Shown here: one piece after another, positions 17,216 through 29,696 of the stretch
Layout: each line of letters opens with the position of its first letter
Numbering within the stretch: the stretch's first letter is position 1
Assembly: GCA_026168455.1 (NCBI GenBank)
Contig: CM047425.1
Coordinates: 96,227,580-96,291,579 of the forward strand
Reading direction: 5' to 3'
Source of the DNA: Theocolax elegans
Taxonomy: Eukaryota; Arthropoda; Insecta; Hymenoptera; Cerocephalidae
Length of the DNA stretch: 64,000 nt
The notes under the pieces: generated by a model
Databases searched by the model: none
What the model was told of the DNA's origin: nothing
The model's input: only the letters and a program-made list of their open reading frames with translations
Position numbers and translations under genes: made by a program

Positions 17216-18354
17216 TGTACAAAATCTTTGCGAGTATGAAAGTTTCGATGCTCTCGAATCTCCCAGTTGTTATTGTTATTACTGCTCGTGGCTGGGATGA
17301 ACAGTAAGTCAAATTGATCGCGGTAGTTGGAAAAAATTCTCATCTTACGTTACTACCTTTAACCTCTAAGAATTTTACATTTCGATTTATTTCCTTGAAT
17401 ATTCCAAAATTTTGACTATCCTCACCCGAGACCTTAAACTCGCAAATTATCACTTAATCTGGTGAGGAATTGCAAGTGTGCCAAGTGTCTATTGCATTGT
17501 TTTAAGTTTTGACTGACTTCCGTCATTGTGTCGTCGCAGTAACTGTAGTACTGCGGTCTATCTATACGAAAGAGGTATATGTATATATATAAGCAGTTGC
17601 AGTATAGTATATACCTAAATATAGGTAGTAAATCGAAGGTTAAAAAATTTGGCAGCTGCTCAACGTTTTCGCGCATTGAACAAAAAATCATTTGATCTCC
17701 AAAAAAAGTTATAAAAATTCTGAAGCATCGAAGAAAAATGAAATATTAGAAAATAATCATGCATATTTTATGAAAATATATAAAAAATAAATTTGGAACG
17801 TGAAATTATTATGTTACAACTGTTACAAGTCACATTCACATTTCGCCCTTACACGTCCGTACCCCTATCTATCTGCCTTTCTCCGTATGATTCCCAATAG
17901 AGTTCGTTATCTTTACTATTTGTATGTTCTGCGACATAAATTGGATAGATACTTTCGTCGGTTACGATAAACTTCATACTTCTCATAGAAAATACGGTTG
18001 TGAAGATGGCACACTCTATTGAAATTTTGAGAAGCGTGAACTGAAGAGTGCAATAGGCATAGTCGATAGGATAGGACAAAAGTGTATGGGCAAGGGTGAA
18101 ATGTGGACGCTCCCTCATATTGTGTCGTTCCGTCGCAATTTCATCTCAATCGGAGACTAATTTTTATAGTGATCTCATTATCTGTCATCAGGAAGACAGG
18201 AAATACAAATTTAATGATAATATTGTTCATCACTTTATTTGTATGTGCACTTTATTGTCAGTGAATTTTGTGTATTTACATACGTGGACACAATTTCACT
18301 TTATGTCGTTGTTTTACAGATTCAATGCATTAAAATATCACTCTGTCATTTACA
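17216..18354. promoter_or_regulatory. Divergent promoter region between phtf and HGSNAT
   Basis: The two genes start head to head about 1.1 kb apart. A pyrimidine-rich tract and AG (18311-18319) 36 bases before the HGSNAT ATG suggest a non-coding 5' exon and intron for that gene. Minus-strand open frames at 17434-17691 and 17849-18118 have no recognisable product. I do not annotate them. Confidence 0.4.
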
Positions 18355-20982
18355 ATGTCTAACAAAATCAGTGGAGCTTGTTTAGATGAAAATAAAACAC
18401 TACCAATTGACACAGCTTGTTTTAGTATCTTAAACCAAAATACTCATGCAGTTACCTTCTACAGTAATTTTGAAGATTGTATTTTGGTAAGGTATTATAT
18501 ATTTGATATATTTTGATTTATTTTAAATAAAAAGATTTAATTTTTTTAAATAATTATAGTATTCTTTTAAAATGTGCAAACATTTAACATATAGCACCTA
18601 CTTACTAGAATATAGAATATATTTAATGATTCATACTCATAGTGAGTAAAATTATAATAAATGATATAATTATCCTTGTTTTTAAGTGTGATGGAGTACC
18701 AATAGCAGATTTACCAGCAAATAGTAATACAACTATTCAAATATCAACCAAATATCCATTACGCATACATTATAATGACAGCGGAGCAGAACATCCATAT
18801 TTATGGTGTTTGTAAGTAACATAATAATATAACTTATAAGTGATAATATACAAGTATTTTTAACTTTGCTACCATTATTTTTATATTTTAGTGAAACATA
18901 CTCATTTAAACAACACGGAAGATATGGTTGGAACATAACTAAAGATGGTGGTTGTTCTCATATTTATACACTCTTTGAACCATGGAACCCATACTTACGT
19001 AAATAATTTTCTTTTATTATACTTTTATTAATCCATTACATTTCTTAAAAATATGTTTTTATGCTGTAGCGCTACTAGCAGCAGTAATGGTTTATGTACT
19101 AGCATTTGTAATTCTTCTTACATCAAAATTAATTATTAATACAGTACGAACTTACCTGAAAAAAACCACTGAAGAGCAAGATGTATGTACAAATAATGTA
19201 ATAAATAAGTAAGTATAAGTTTATTACTAAAATTTCTTCAAATGTTCAAATATTTGTAGGATTTGGATGGACTTCAAGAGACAGAATCTGCACATATGCT
19301 TAACGTTTCTGTAACCAGTATGCGCATGCAGGCTTTAGATGCTTTACGAGGGTAAATGTAAATTTAAATTTAATAATGTTATACTAAGACATTAAAATTA
19401 AATTAATTTTTTACCTTTACTAGTATTGCAGTACTGTTGATGATTTTTGTAAACAATGGGGGAGGAAAATATGTTTTCTTGAACCATGCTCCATGGAATG
19501 GACTTACAGTTGCTGATTTAGTTTTACCTTGGTATATAAAATGCTGCCAATTATTAGTTATCACAATTTTTTAATATGTTAATATAATAAAATGTTTTTA
19601 AGGTTTGCTTGGACAATGGGATTCACAATTGTAAATTCAATTAGAGTACATCTCAGAGTATCAATATCTCGCACAAGACTTATCGTTAAGCAAATGCGTA
19701 GAACTGCAATTCTTATACTCTTAGGGTTGCTGATAAATTCTCAACATGCTTCTTCTCTTGCAAAACTACGTTTTCCAGGAGTATTGCAGCTTTTAGCTGT
19801 ATCTTATTTTATTTGTTCTGTAGTTGAAACATGCTTTGCAAGTGCTCAAAGAAGTTATCAGTTTGGACGATTTGTATTTTTACATGATATTTTAGAAAGA
19901 TGGGTTCAATGGATTATTATACTTGTTATATTGATAGTCCACACTTGCATAACATTTCTATTACATGTACCTGGCTGTCCTAGAGGTTACATTGGTCCAG
20001 GTGGATACCATCATCATGGTGATTACGTAAACTGCACTGGTGGAGCTGCTGGTTACATTGATAGGCTTATTTTTGGACAGCATATGTACAATCCAAAAAA
20101 TAATCTTATTTATGGACCCACACTTCCTCATGATCCAGAAGGTAATGCAATTAAAAATTAACTTTTAGTATTTATTATATTTATGTTTAATTATTATATG
20201 TATTTAATTTAAATTAATTTATTTTTATAAACCTTTATATAGGTTTGATGAATACAGTAGCTGCAGTGCTTATAGTATTTATGGGTGTTCAAGCTGGAAG
20301 GATTTTCATAACTTACTATCAAGCTAACTCAAAATTAATTAGATGGATATGTTGGTCTATTGGAACGGTATAATTTCAAATTTTTTATATACTTTTATTT
20401 TGAAATTTAATGTTACTTTACTTAAATTTAAATATTAATACATTTCAGGGCCTGCTAGCTGGCATATTATGTAATTTTAGTAAAGATGGTGGAGCAGTAC
20501 CAGTGAACAAAAATATGATGTCATTATCTTTTATTTTATGCACATCTAGTTTTGCATTTCTACTATTTTCTCTTTTATACTATTTGATTGACTACAAAAA
20601 AATATGGAGTGGCGCACCATTTATTTATGCAGGTATGTGTTCACACAGTTATTTATTATATGCATGTACAATTTGTGTAAATTCATTTTAAGTAAACTAC
20701 AATAATAATATCATATAATTCTTTTTGCAAACTAAGAAAACTTAATAAATTTTATTTATTTAAGTCTGTAACAAATAATACATAAAATATGTTTCTATAG
20801 GGGCAAATCCTATATTACTATATGTTGGTCACTATTTAACTATGGATTTATTCCCATTTGCTTGGGAAATTCTTGGAACTCCAACCCATACATCAAAGTT
20901 AGCAATGAATTTATGGACAACCACTTTGTGGGCACTTATATCTTATATTTTGTACAAGAAAGACATTCTGGTAACTGTGTAA
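18355..20982 (+). CDS. HGSNAT: Heparan-alpha-glucosaminide N-acetyltransferase
   Basis: Ten phase-consistent exons give 568 aa: 18355-18486, 18687-18811, 18892-18998, 19070-19182, 19260-19351, 19424-19531, 19603-20141, 20243-20367, 20449-20632, 20801-20982. HGSNAT transfers acetyl from cytosolic acetyl-CoA across the lysosomal membrane to the terminal glucosamine of heparan sulfate. The N-terminal ~120 residues form the luminal part; a first membrane helix is in exon 4. The signature [17 protein letters not shown], then a glycine-rich run and [16 protein letters not shown], is the family core; the histidine there (about residue 211) corresponds to the acetyl-accepting His of the human enzyme. 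Loops with GPGGYH and [11 protein letters not shown] follow, and about ten further hydrophobic helices. In-frame stops lie just upstream of the chosen ATG. No classical signal peptide is visible in the N-terminus, so an alternative upstream start exon is possible. Confidence 0.95.
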
Positions 20983-21335
20983 ATATGTATAAATAGAATG
21001 ATAAATTCGCAATGTATATGTGTTACGAAGAAAGAGAAATGTGCTCCCAGCACAAAAAAGGAGAGCAATATACTTTCAATTGATTGTGATATTTTATAAA
21101 ATTTTATAATGTTATATATAAATATTAATTCTAATAATTATAATACAGTATTTTGTAATACATAATAGTCTTTTATTTCATTACTTTCGTAAAAAAGAAA
21201 GCAAAAATATATTTATAATATATACATGATTTTTAAAATTAAAAATAAATATTTATAAAAATAAAAAATTAAACAATAATTTTGTAATGTTAAATAAATT
21301 TACATTATCAAAAAATAATTTACAAAATTTAAACT
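20983..21335. other. Convergent 3' ends of HGSNAT and PolB
   Basis: AT-rich spacer of about 350 bases between two stop codons facing each other. The poly-A signals of both genes must lie here; several AATAAA/ATTTATT-like motifs are present and none can be singled out. Confidence 0.5.
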
Positions 21336-24300
21336 TCATACATTTCTTTCTTCAGGTTTTTTGTATGGAAGATCAAGAATTTTAAATATATCTTCTTCAC
21401 ATGTAATATTTTCTGCATTTCCAGGAGTACCTAAAGATATATTAATAATTTATTAACTTTATGTATTTGGAATGAATCAATTTAGTATAAAAATTGACCT
21501 TCTGGAGTGAGCTTTTTTAAAGTATACTCGTTTAATGTATACTTTTTTTCCAAAGCATGTGCTCTCATATTTTTATTAAATAAATCGCTTCCTGTAAAGT
21601 ACAATACAGCACAATAGTATTGATCATATGGAGCTAAACGAATATCAATTCTTCGATAAGGTTTCTCATTATTTAACTTGCATACACCCTGCAATTATAA
21701 TTGAATTATTTAAATTGCTTATGTTTTTATAAATAATTAAATAGTTTTTAATTTATTATTTTACCATAAACTTAAATTCTCCTTGAGATATAGTGTCTGT
21801 AATTAATTCCTGCTCCTTCAGGCAGTCAACAACAACCCTTAAAAGTTTGGTGTGCTTTTTAACATCTTTTTGTTCTGATTTATAACTTGGATGAGTTAAA
21901 AGAATATCAATGTCACCACTTTCTTGTTTTCCTCGTCTGTAACTTCCACATATAGTAATAACATAATTCTTATCTATATCAGCAATAGCTTTTTTTACAA
22001 TATTTTCAAGTTCTTCAATTTCTTCTCTAGGAATTTTTTTTTCAAAGTCATCATAGTGCCTAAAATGTATTTATAATATAGATTACAGGTGTGGGTGTGT
22101 GTGTGTATTGTTTATATTAAATTAAAGGATTTAAAAAACTAACAAGGAGAGGTTCCACCTTCCGGGATGATGAGGAAACGGATTTCGTTGCAACTTTGAG
22201 AGCTGTTTTCTGGTACCCAAATATGAAAGAATTCATATGAAATTCAATCTCATAGGCTGTTTCACAAAAGTTTAACGCCAGTTATCGAAAAATCGTGAAA
22301 AAAATATGTTTAAGCTTAATCGCCATAATAACTCGGAAAGAAATAGACGTGGTTGCTCAAACTCAAATTCATTAAATAGTTGAGATCAAGTAGTGATAGT
22401 TTAAAAAAAAAAAGCTCTAATATCTCAATTTGGACAAAAGTTATGGAAAAAGTAAGAATTAGATAAAATTTTAACGAAAATTTAGTATTAAAATTTGATA
22501 GACTTTTTAGGCAAATATTTTGTCTAATTCTTATTTTTTCCATAACTTTTATCCAAATTGAGATATTTGAGCTTCTTTTTTTTAAACTATGTCTACTGGA
22601 GGGGGGCTAGTTAGCTGTATATAATGGCTCTCGCGCCTTTTGATCTCAACTATTTAATAAATTTGAGTTTGAGCAACCACGTCTATTTCTTTCCGAGTTA
22701 TTATGGCGATTAAGCTTAAACATATTTTTTCACGATTTTTCGATAACTGGCGTATAACTTTTGTGAAACAGCCTATGAGATTGAATTTCATATGAATTCT
22801 TTCATATTTGGGTACCAGAAAACAGCTCTCAAATTTGCAACGAAATTCATTTCCCGGAAGGTGGAACCCCTCCTTGTAAGTAATCCATTTATTTAGTAAT
22901 ATCATTACTTTAATCCTATTTTTTGATGGTGAGTAAGTTTATCTTGATGTTTTTTCAAATCTTCAAGAGTTTTAATTCCAGAATCAACAAGCTCTCTAGC
23001 TTTTGCTGGTCCAATACCAGAAATTTGAGTTAGTAAATTAATGGCAACATTATTCTCATCTTTATTAATCTATAAATAAATGTTTAATAGTTATAGTATA
23101 TTACATACCATGGCCAGTAAAATAAGAAATGTCTCAGATCACATGTAATTGTCGGCCGAGGCGAAGCCGATTTTAATTTTAAATTTAAATTAAATTTTCT
23201 GCCCTCCGGCCGGAAAGCGGCATCTTCCCGGCCGCGAATTCAAGTTGCCATTTTCCGGCAACGTTGGGCAGAAAAATAGTATACACACCTTGGCCAGTAA
23301 AAAAGAAAGCCTCGGATCACATATTCGTCCATCTCGGCCGACAATTACATATGATCCGAGACATTTCTTATTTTACTGGTCATGGTATGTAATGTACCAT
23401 TCATAAAAACTATATAGTAGATAAGATTAATTAAACCTACATTTTCTAATTTTCGTAATTTACCAGTTTCAAGAAACTCGTCAATTTTTTTAGCAATTTT
23501 TTCACCTATTCCTGGTAGTTTCCTAGCTTCTTCACCAGATTTAACTCTTTCAGACAAACCAGCCAAGGTACTCGAAGCTTTTCTATACGCATTGTATTTG
23601 TATATATTTTTACTTATATTTCGTTCATAATTTGCTAGTTCTGAAAATAAAAATGACGTTTAAGAAATTTAAGAGCAAGTTAAACTTTGAAAATCAAAAT
23701 GCGAAATATAAAATTTATTTATTTATTACTAGAAGAAGTGGTTTTTCCGTAAAATCCTTCTCGTCGAAAATTACCAATTAACAGCTGTTATTTTATGACT
23801 GTCGTTCTATAAACCATCCTGACAAATACTTTCAAATTGTAAGTTCAATATTTTTAATGTAAGTTAGGGGTTAAAGGTGAGGATTCCTTTAATATATAGG
23901 GGAAACTGGGGCATTTTTGAACTTTTTTTTTATTTATTTTTTTTCTTATCAAAAACGATATAATGTTATACTTGGGACCATGACAACTTCAAGTACTTGC
24001 ATCTAGCTATTGAGACAAATTTTTTTACCCACGATATTTATTGAAAGGATGGTTTATTTTACGGTTGAAGAAAAAGGCATTTTGTTAAAAAATGCCGCAA
24101 CCCTGGGGTAATTTTAAACCTATTTCCGATTTATTTATTTTTTCGATACAAAGATTAATATTTTACAATCTAAACTAACGGAATTTCAAATCCATACTTT
24201 CTAGCAACTCTTAGAATATTTTTAGGCATCAAATTTATCAATACAACATTTCCCTCTTACCAACTTTCACACTAAAACAAAAGTTATTATAAAATCACCG

Positions 24301-27300
24301 TGCACCCTTTTACTTAACACGTTCAAATTTACCCCAAGGTTCGTGTTCAAAATTACCCCAAAATAAAAAAAAACTTTAAATACACAGTGTGCAGCAATAA
24401 ATTAATATTTTTCAACATAATTACGATCAAAAGACAGCCAGTATGAATACTTTTAACGTGTGTGATTTGCAAGTATATAGAAACTACAGCGCAAGTGTGT
24501 TTTCAAAAACTAATAAGTACAAATAAAATAAAATGAGATTTTCACTTTGGCTGATCTCGAGTAAACGTAAACAATCGATTCGGAATAGCTCGTAACTATG
24601 GGGGATTTGAGGTAATAGCATTTACTTAAATAAACCATTCCATTATAGCATAAATATTACGATATAAAAGAGCTATTCAAAAAGTTCAAAAATGCCCCTG
24701 TTCAAATATACCCCAGTCTCCGCTACATGTTACCTATGTATCTAAATGTTTAAAACTTGAATACCTTTTTGTTTATCGTTGTTCACTGTTTTATAAAAAT
24801 AATATAAAAACTTACCTATACTGAGTCGATTAAAACAGCGAATAGAAATTTCATTTAAGAATTAAAAAATGTCTAAGTTATTATTTATGATTTCGACTTA
24901 TAATGGATAGTAATTAAAATAATATCTACAAATATGAAATAAACTAATTTTGTTATATTCTAATTCTGTAGAATACAGTTAAGTAAATTTATATCAATTA
25001 CAAATTGAAAATTAAAATACGCCACCTTTCGGAATATTTGCACCAATAGAATTCCGGAGTAAATCTAACTTAACCTGTAAATTGTAAACATACACTGTGT
25101 GTAGTGTATAATGATGTATTTACAGAATATGTAACGGCGCCGCTCATTGATAATATTTATTTATATTTATTACAAAGAAATTTTAAGTGTCACGACAAAA
25201 CTGGCGCGAGAACATCCAATCTTTCGGTTGGCGAGTAAAAAAAAAAAAAATCGATATAAAATTGAGCAATGGAAGTCGACGTGCAGAAAAACGATGAAAT
25301 TGTTAGGATAGAATCGAAAAATCTTAATAATTTTGCAGGAAGATCTATTCAAGGATCAAATTCCATGGTCACAAATACAATAGCCTCTGAAGAAGTTCAA
25401 ATTATTCATAGAGAAAAGATTGTAACTACAATCAAAACAGAGGATGTCAACGAAGAAGATTTGAGGCAATTTGATGTGTTAGATGATTTAGAACGACACA
25501 ATAATCAAGATGGATCGGATTCGGATATTTGTTCAAATGACAGCATGGATTCTGACATACCCGATGATGAGATTGAAGCTATGTTGGAAGAAGGTTTACC
25601 AGATGAATTTAAAGGAAAACGAACTGATAAAAAAAATGATATGCTGTATGAAGAAAAAGAAAAACTAGTCTTAGACGAAATAGGTCACAATCATTTTGAT
25701 GTATTACCAGAAGGATGGGTGCAGGTAATGTATTTTTCTAATTTAATATTTTATTTTATTTTAATTCTTTCTATGATTATTATAAATATTTTTTAGGTAA
25801 CTCATAATAGTGGTATGCCATTATATTTACACAAACAAAGTAGAGTATGTACTTTGTCTAAACCTTATTTTCTTGGACCAGGTAGTGTCAGAAAACATGA
25901 AGTACCTGTAAGTGCCATTCCTTGTTTACAATATAAAAGAGCATTAAAAGAGGAAGAAGAAGAAAAACAAAGAGATAAAGAACGTTTGCAAGCAGCACAA
26001 GCTTGTAGTCTACCTAATGCTAAAATTGAAACAATTCAAGAAAACAGAGCAACTCAGTCTCTTGATGGTGAAAGTCTTAGAAATTATTGTCAATCACTGT
26101 TTAGATTTAAATCAATTAAAGTTATGAGATTTAAATCTTGGTCCCAAAGGCGAAAATTCACAAAGAATAAAAAGCAGCGTAAACAATTAGAACGACCTAC
26201 TTTACCTGATGGCACAAAACTAATTACATTTCCTGTTGGCAATAGCACAACTTATTCAGGAGGTAATTCTACACAAGAAGAAGAGCCAGCTAGTAGGCCA
26301 CCAAAACATTGGATTATGAATCCCTCTGGCAAAAGTTTTGTTTGCATTTTACACGAGTATGTACAACACGCTTTAAAAAAGCAACCTACATATAAATTTA
26401 AAGAACTAGAAAATGCTGCTACCCCTTATTCGGCAGTAGTGTGCATTAACGATATGGAATATGGTAGTGGTTTTGGAAGTAGTAAAAAACAAGCCAAAGC
26501 CAATGCAGCTAGGAAAACGCTAGAAATTTTAATACCACAAATGAGGGATAAGATATCTGGTGATTCAACAGCAGATAACACTTCATCTAATTCTAGTCAA
26601 ACTATTAAAGCTTCCAAAGTAAATTCAGATGCTGATTTGTCTTTTTTTGATGAAATTTCTATTAATGATCCAAGAGTTGCTGAATTTTGTGCAAAAACTA
26701 CTGAACCTTTACCCCATGCTATTTTAATAACATGTTTACAAAGGAACTTTGGCCTTGGAGATATGCACATCAACTATTCTGTTAATACTCTAAAACATCA
26801 ACGTAATGAATTTACAATGAGAGTTGGAAAGCATGAGGCAACAGTTATATGTCGTAATAAGAAGGATGGTAAACAACGTGCTGCCCAAGCAATACTGCAA
26901 CTTTTACATCCGCATATTCATTCTTGGGGTTCACTTTTAAGACTCTATGGATCACGTAGTGTTAAATCTTTTAAAGAAAAGAAACAGTTAGAACAAGAGA
27001 TTACTTTACTACAGGGAAAAGCAGCAGTTAATCAACCAAATCATGCTATATTAGAAAAATTAAGACAAGAAATGAGGAAATTATCTGAACAAAGACAAGC
27101 AGTAAAACCAATAGGAAAATTTATTCCTCCAGATTTACCAACTGGATCATCATCTAATTTAGATAATGTTGATTTATAAATTAAATATAATATCTAAGGA
27201 ATTAAATGTTTAAGACATAAACGTATCAGAATACTAGAAACCAATGGTTTTTAAATGAAAATTTGAATTTTAAAAATTTTTTTTAAACTATATCTAGTTT

Positions 27301-27907
27301 TTTTAAATAAATCCTGATAAAATTATTTTTGTGCATACTTAGATATTGCAAATATTTTTCAATTTTTTGCATTGTATTATTAATGTAAATAATCAAAACT
27401 TTTAGAAAATTTAAATTTTTACCTCTACATCTGTGTACTTAATGTTATATTTTTTAGGAAAATGTATTATACACCAAGATTATTATTTAAGCAGTAATAC
27501 ATAAATGCATTCCTAACTGTAAAATATATATTGGAAAAGCCAAAGCTATTAAACATAAATTTATAATTATACTCCTAAATGTAAATGTATTTTGCATCAA
27601 TTAATTACAAATAAATTAAATTTATATTTATAATTAAATATAACTTTGCTATTTATTTTTAACATTCATACTATTCCACAATTTTTGTAAGTTTCTATTA
27701 AATTTTTGGGAAAATTCATCTTATATTTTGTTATCGTATTGTTTTGTTGTTTTATTAATTTAATACAGAATAACTTTTTGAGGTTATACTACCAGAAGAC
27801 GTCCTAAATCGAATTTATTATGTTTCATAAAAATGATTACCTGTTAAAAAATCACACAAATCGTGATTGGGATTGTTTGAGTTATCAGGGGCCTTTCGTT
27901 TGCTCAT
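21336..27907 (-). CDS. PolB: DNA polymerase beta
   Basis: Six exons (27907-27841, 23640-23441, 23069-22909, 22059-21765, 21688-21499, 21430-21336) join in phase to 335 aa, the same length as the vertebrate enzyme. It fills single-nucleotide gaps and removes the 5'-deoxyribose phosphate in base-excision repair. Exon 1 encodes [16 protein letters not shown], nearly the mammalian start, and the splice to ELANYERN preserves phase 1. The lyase domain keeps the HhH segment [14 protein letters not shown] with the Schiff-base lysine at about 74. A second HhH lies in [15 protein letters not shown]. The nucleotidyl-transfer motif [17 protein letters not shown] gives metal-binding Asp at about 192 and 194, and RRIDIRL gives the third (about 256). 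The thumb motif [19 protein letters not shown] is intact. Intron 1 (4.2 kb) houses the whole pasha gene on the other strand. Introns 1, 2 and 3 each contain an inverted-repeat transposon. Confidence 0.96.
22143..22876. mobile_element. Long foldback element in PolB intron 3 (PIF/Harbinger-like TSD)
   Basis: The 734-bp insert is an almost complete palindrome. It begins CAAGGAGAGGTTCCACC and ends GGTGGAACCCCTCCTTG, flanked on both sides by TAA, a 3-bp target duplication of the type used by PIF/Harbinger elements. The arms stay complementary through to the centre near 22500, with one extra ~50-base segment in the right arm (about 22590-22640). No transposase is present. It would be transcribed inside the PolB pre-mRNA as a long hairpin. 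Confidence 0.8.
23104..23389. mobile_element. MITE with ~60-bp terminal inverted repeats in PolB intron 2
   Basis: Termini CATACCATGGCCAGTAAAAT and the complementary ATTTTACTGGTCATGGTATG are flanked by TA on both sides, as for Tc1/mariner-type elements. Complementarity extends about 57 bases to CGGCCGAG/CTCGGCCG. A third, internal partial copy of the arm lies at about 23286-23345. The interior is GC-rich (several CCGG) and carries no open frame. Confidence 0.8.
23899..24723. mobile_element. Tc1/mariner-like non-autonomous element in PolB intron 1
   Basis: Ends GGGGAAACTGGGGCATTTTT and the inverted ...CCCCAGTCTCCGC are imperfect inverted repeats flanked by TA dinucleotides. Sub-terminal GGGGCATTTTTGAAC blocks and internal TACCCCA blocks recur in both orientations. 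The element is 825 bp and has no transposase frame. Confidence 0.65.
25269..27179 (+). CDS. pasha: Pasha/DGCR8, Microprocessor RNA-binding subunit
   Basis: Two exons (25269-25724 and 25797-27179) give 612 aa. DGCR8/Pasha partners Drosha to recognise and cleave primary microRNAs in the nucleus. The acidic N-terminus is followed by the WW-like/heme-binding region: [19 protein letters not shown], then PYFLGPGS and the Pro-Cys pair of SAIPCLQY (Cys about 195), the position that ligates heme in the human protein. Two double-stranded RNA-binding domains follow at about 331-398 (ends [16 protein letters not shown]) and 456-523 ([15 protein letters not shown]). The C-terminal helix [11 protein letters not shown] should bind Drosha. 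In-frame stop codons precede the ATG. The gene lies wholly in intron 1 of PolB, antisense to it, with its 3' end about 660 bases from PolB exon 1. Confidence 0.97.
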
Positions 27908-29696
27908 AATAGCTATCCTTACAGTACAAAATTGTTTGATATGTAGATATACAAAGTTTTGTTTCAGCTAGTATTCAATAGAATCCAAGACTGTATCAAA
28001 CAATTGTGTGAAAGTTGCTGCATATAAGTATAAGTACACACTCTATTATAAGTTCTTTTCCATACTTGAAACTTATCTTTTACTTCACATTTCACAATAG
28101 TAGTTTATAGGTACTTATGTAGGAGAAATAAATTATTAAATAAATTAAAACATATTATTTTTATCATAATAAATAATTTTTTTTATTCAATATTCTGTTT
28201 ATATTTCCAATAATATAAGTCAACATCATTACAAAATTAATATTACATTTATTGAAAATTATTTAATGAAATTTACATTACACTTTCAAACTATACAAAA
28301 AGTTATGCAAAGCTTGAACATGTGTTTTAATAATATACTCTCAAGTAATTTTGATTGCATAATCTTTTAAGATACATGACATTAAAAATTGATGAACAGT
28401 TTCAACAATGAAGAACTAGTTTTACTACATAAAACAGTTATATACTCTCTGTACAGTAGTAAAATATCTCATTCTACAAAACTTTGCTTTACAAGAATTT
28501 TACTATTAATTTTGGAGATTTTTTACAAAAGTATAATTTATTAAATTATAAACATAACATTATATTAATTAGACTTAAGAAATATAATATATTATAAAAA
28601 TTTAATGTATTAAAATTTTTTTAGAAAATTTGCATGCATAACTTTAATTAATATTTTATAAATATAAATTGACAATTATAACCATGGTCATGACATACAC
28701 TTTTAAAGTTGCTGGTTATTGCGTATGTTGGTGGGTATTCACATAAAGAGAATAAAGAAAATCAATTTCTGGAAAACTTTCAGGTATATAAGATGCTGGT
28801 AAGTATGAAGAAAATTAAAATAACAAGATAAAGTTTAATAGTACATCTTATACAATGAAAAATGCTTTGTTAGAAAAGTTAAGTAATCTTTTTATGGAGC
28901 TTAGTGACATTAATAAAATTCTTTAACCAATTCAATAATAAGCTGAAAAAAGCAAACATTATTTCCCAATTTTTTAAATTAATAAAAATGGAGAGATAAC
29001 AATGTTGATACAGACATCACTTATTCAAATGCTGAGAAATATTCAATTATATAGAACAAATACTGGTTTTATTAAACATTAAGCAAATGAATGCCTTTGT
29101 CTAACTAGGAATCGAATTAAAAACATTCAGGGAAGTGTGGCATCAAACTTTTGGAGCAATGCTTGACAAGTTTGCCAATATACTTGTAGAAGATACATTA
29201 CTAGTTTATACAGATGAGAACATAAGTATATTCTCTTCCATATAATAATATAAAGAAGAACGACATTGACTTGAAGTATTCATGGTAGGACTCAATTAAA
29301 TCCATAGTGATAAAATTATCAACATTCAATTTCATAAAATGTTAAAGTACAAAAAGTAATTGCAATGGTTTCATTGAAGAAGAAACATGCACATTGTCTA
29401 TTATTGCGATTAATCAGTGAATTAGTCAAGATTCATTAAGGGGAGAAAGAGAATCAAGTATCCCCAACCATAGTTAGTATCAAAATAAATTAAAATTTCG
29501 TAAATAAAAAGTATCTATGCTGGACGGACATCTACTTAATTAAGTAACTTTGAACATGTACTATAAATATTGAAAACAGCGATATAATATTGATATATCT
29601 AAATATGTTTCCATGTCTTGACTAATTGGCGGATTCTCATGGCTATATGAGAGTCAAGGAAAAGTCTAACCTCTCATGAATATAATTAACAAATTT
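27908..29696. other. PolB promoter side and long AT-rich spacer
   Basis: The first 150 bases upstream of the PolB ATG are its presumptive promoter and 5' UTR. The remainder to the MPPE1 stop codon is AT-rich with no exon-like sequence; part of it may be MPPE1 3' UTR. Confidence 0.5.

Noticed and set aside
17849..18118. 89-codon minus-strand frame between phtf and HGSNAT
   Set aside because: No recognisable family, and it lies in the divergent promoter interval. It is kept only as a note.
24833..24888. Minus-strand exon-like piece with a GTAAGT donor that could splice in phase to PolB exon 2
   Set aside because: It has no ATG and an in-frame TAA upstream. The exon at 27841-27907 gives the canonical polymerase beta N-terminus with the correct phase.
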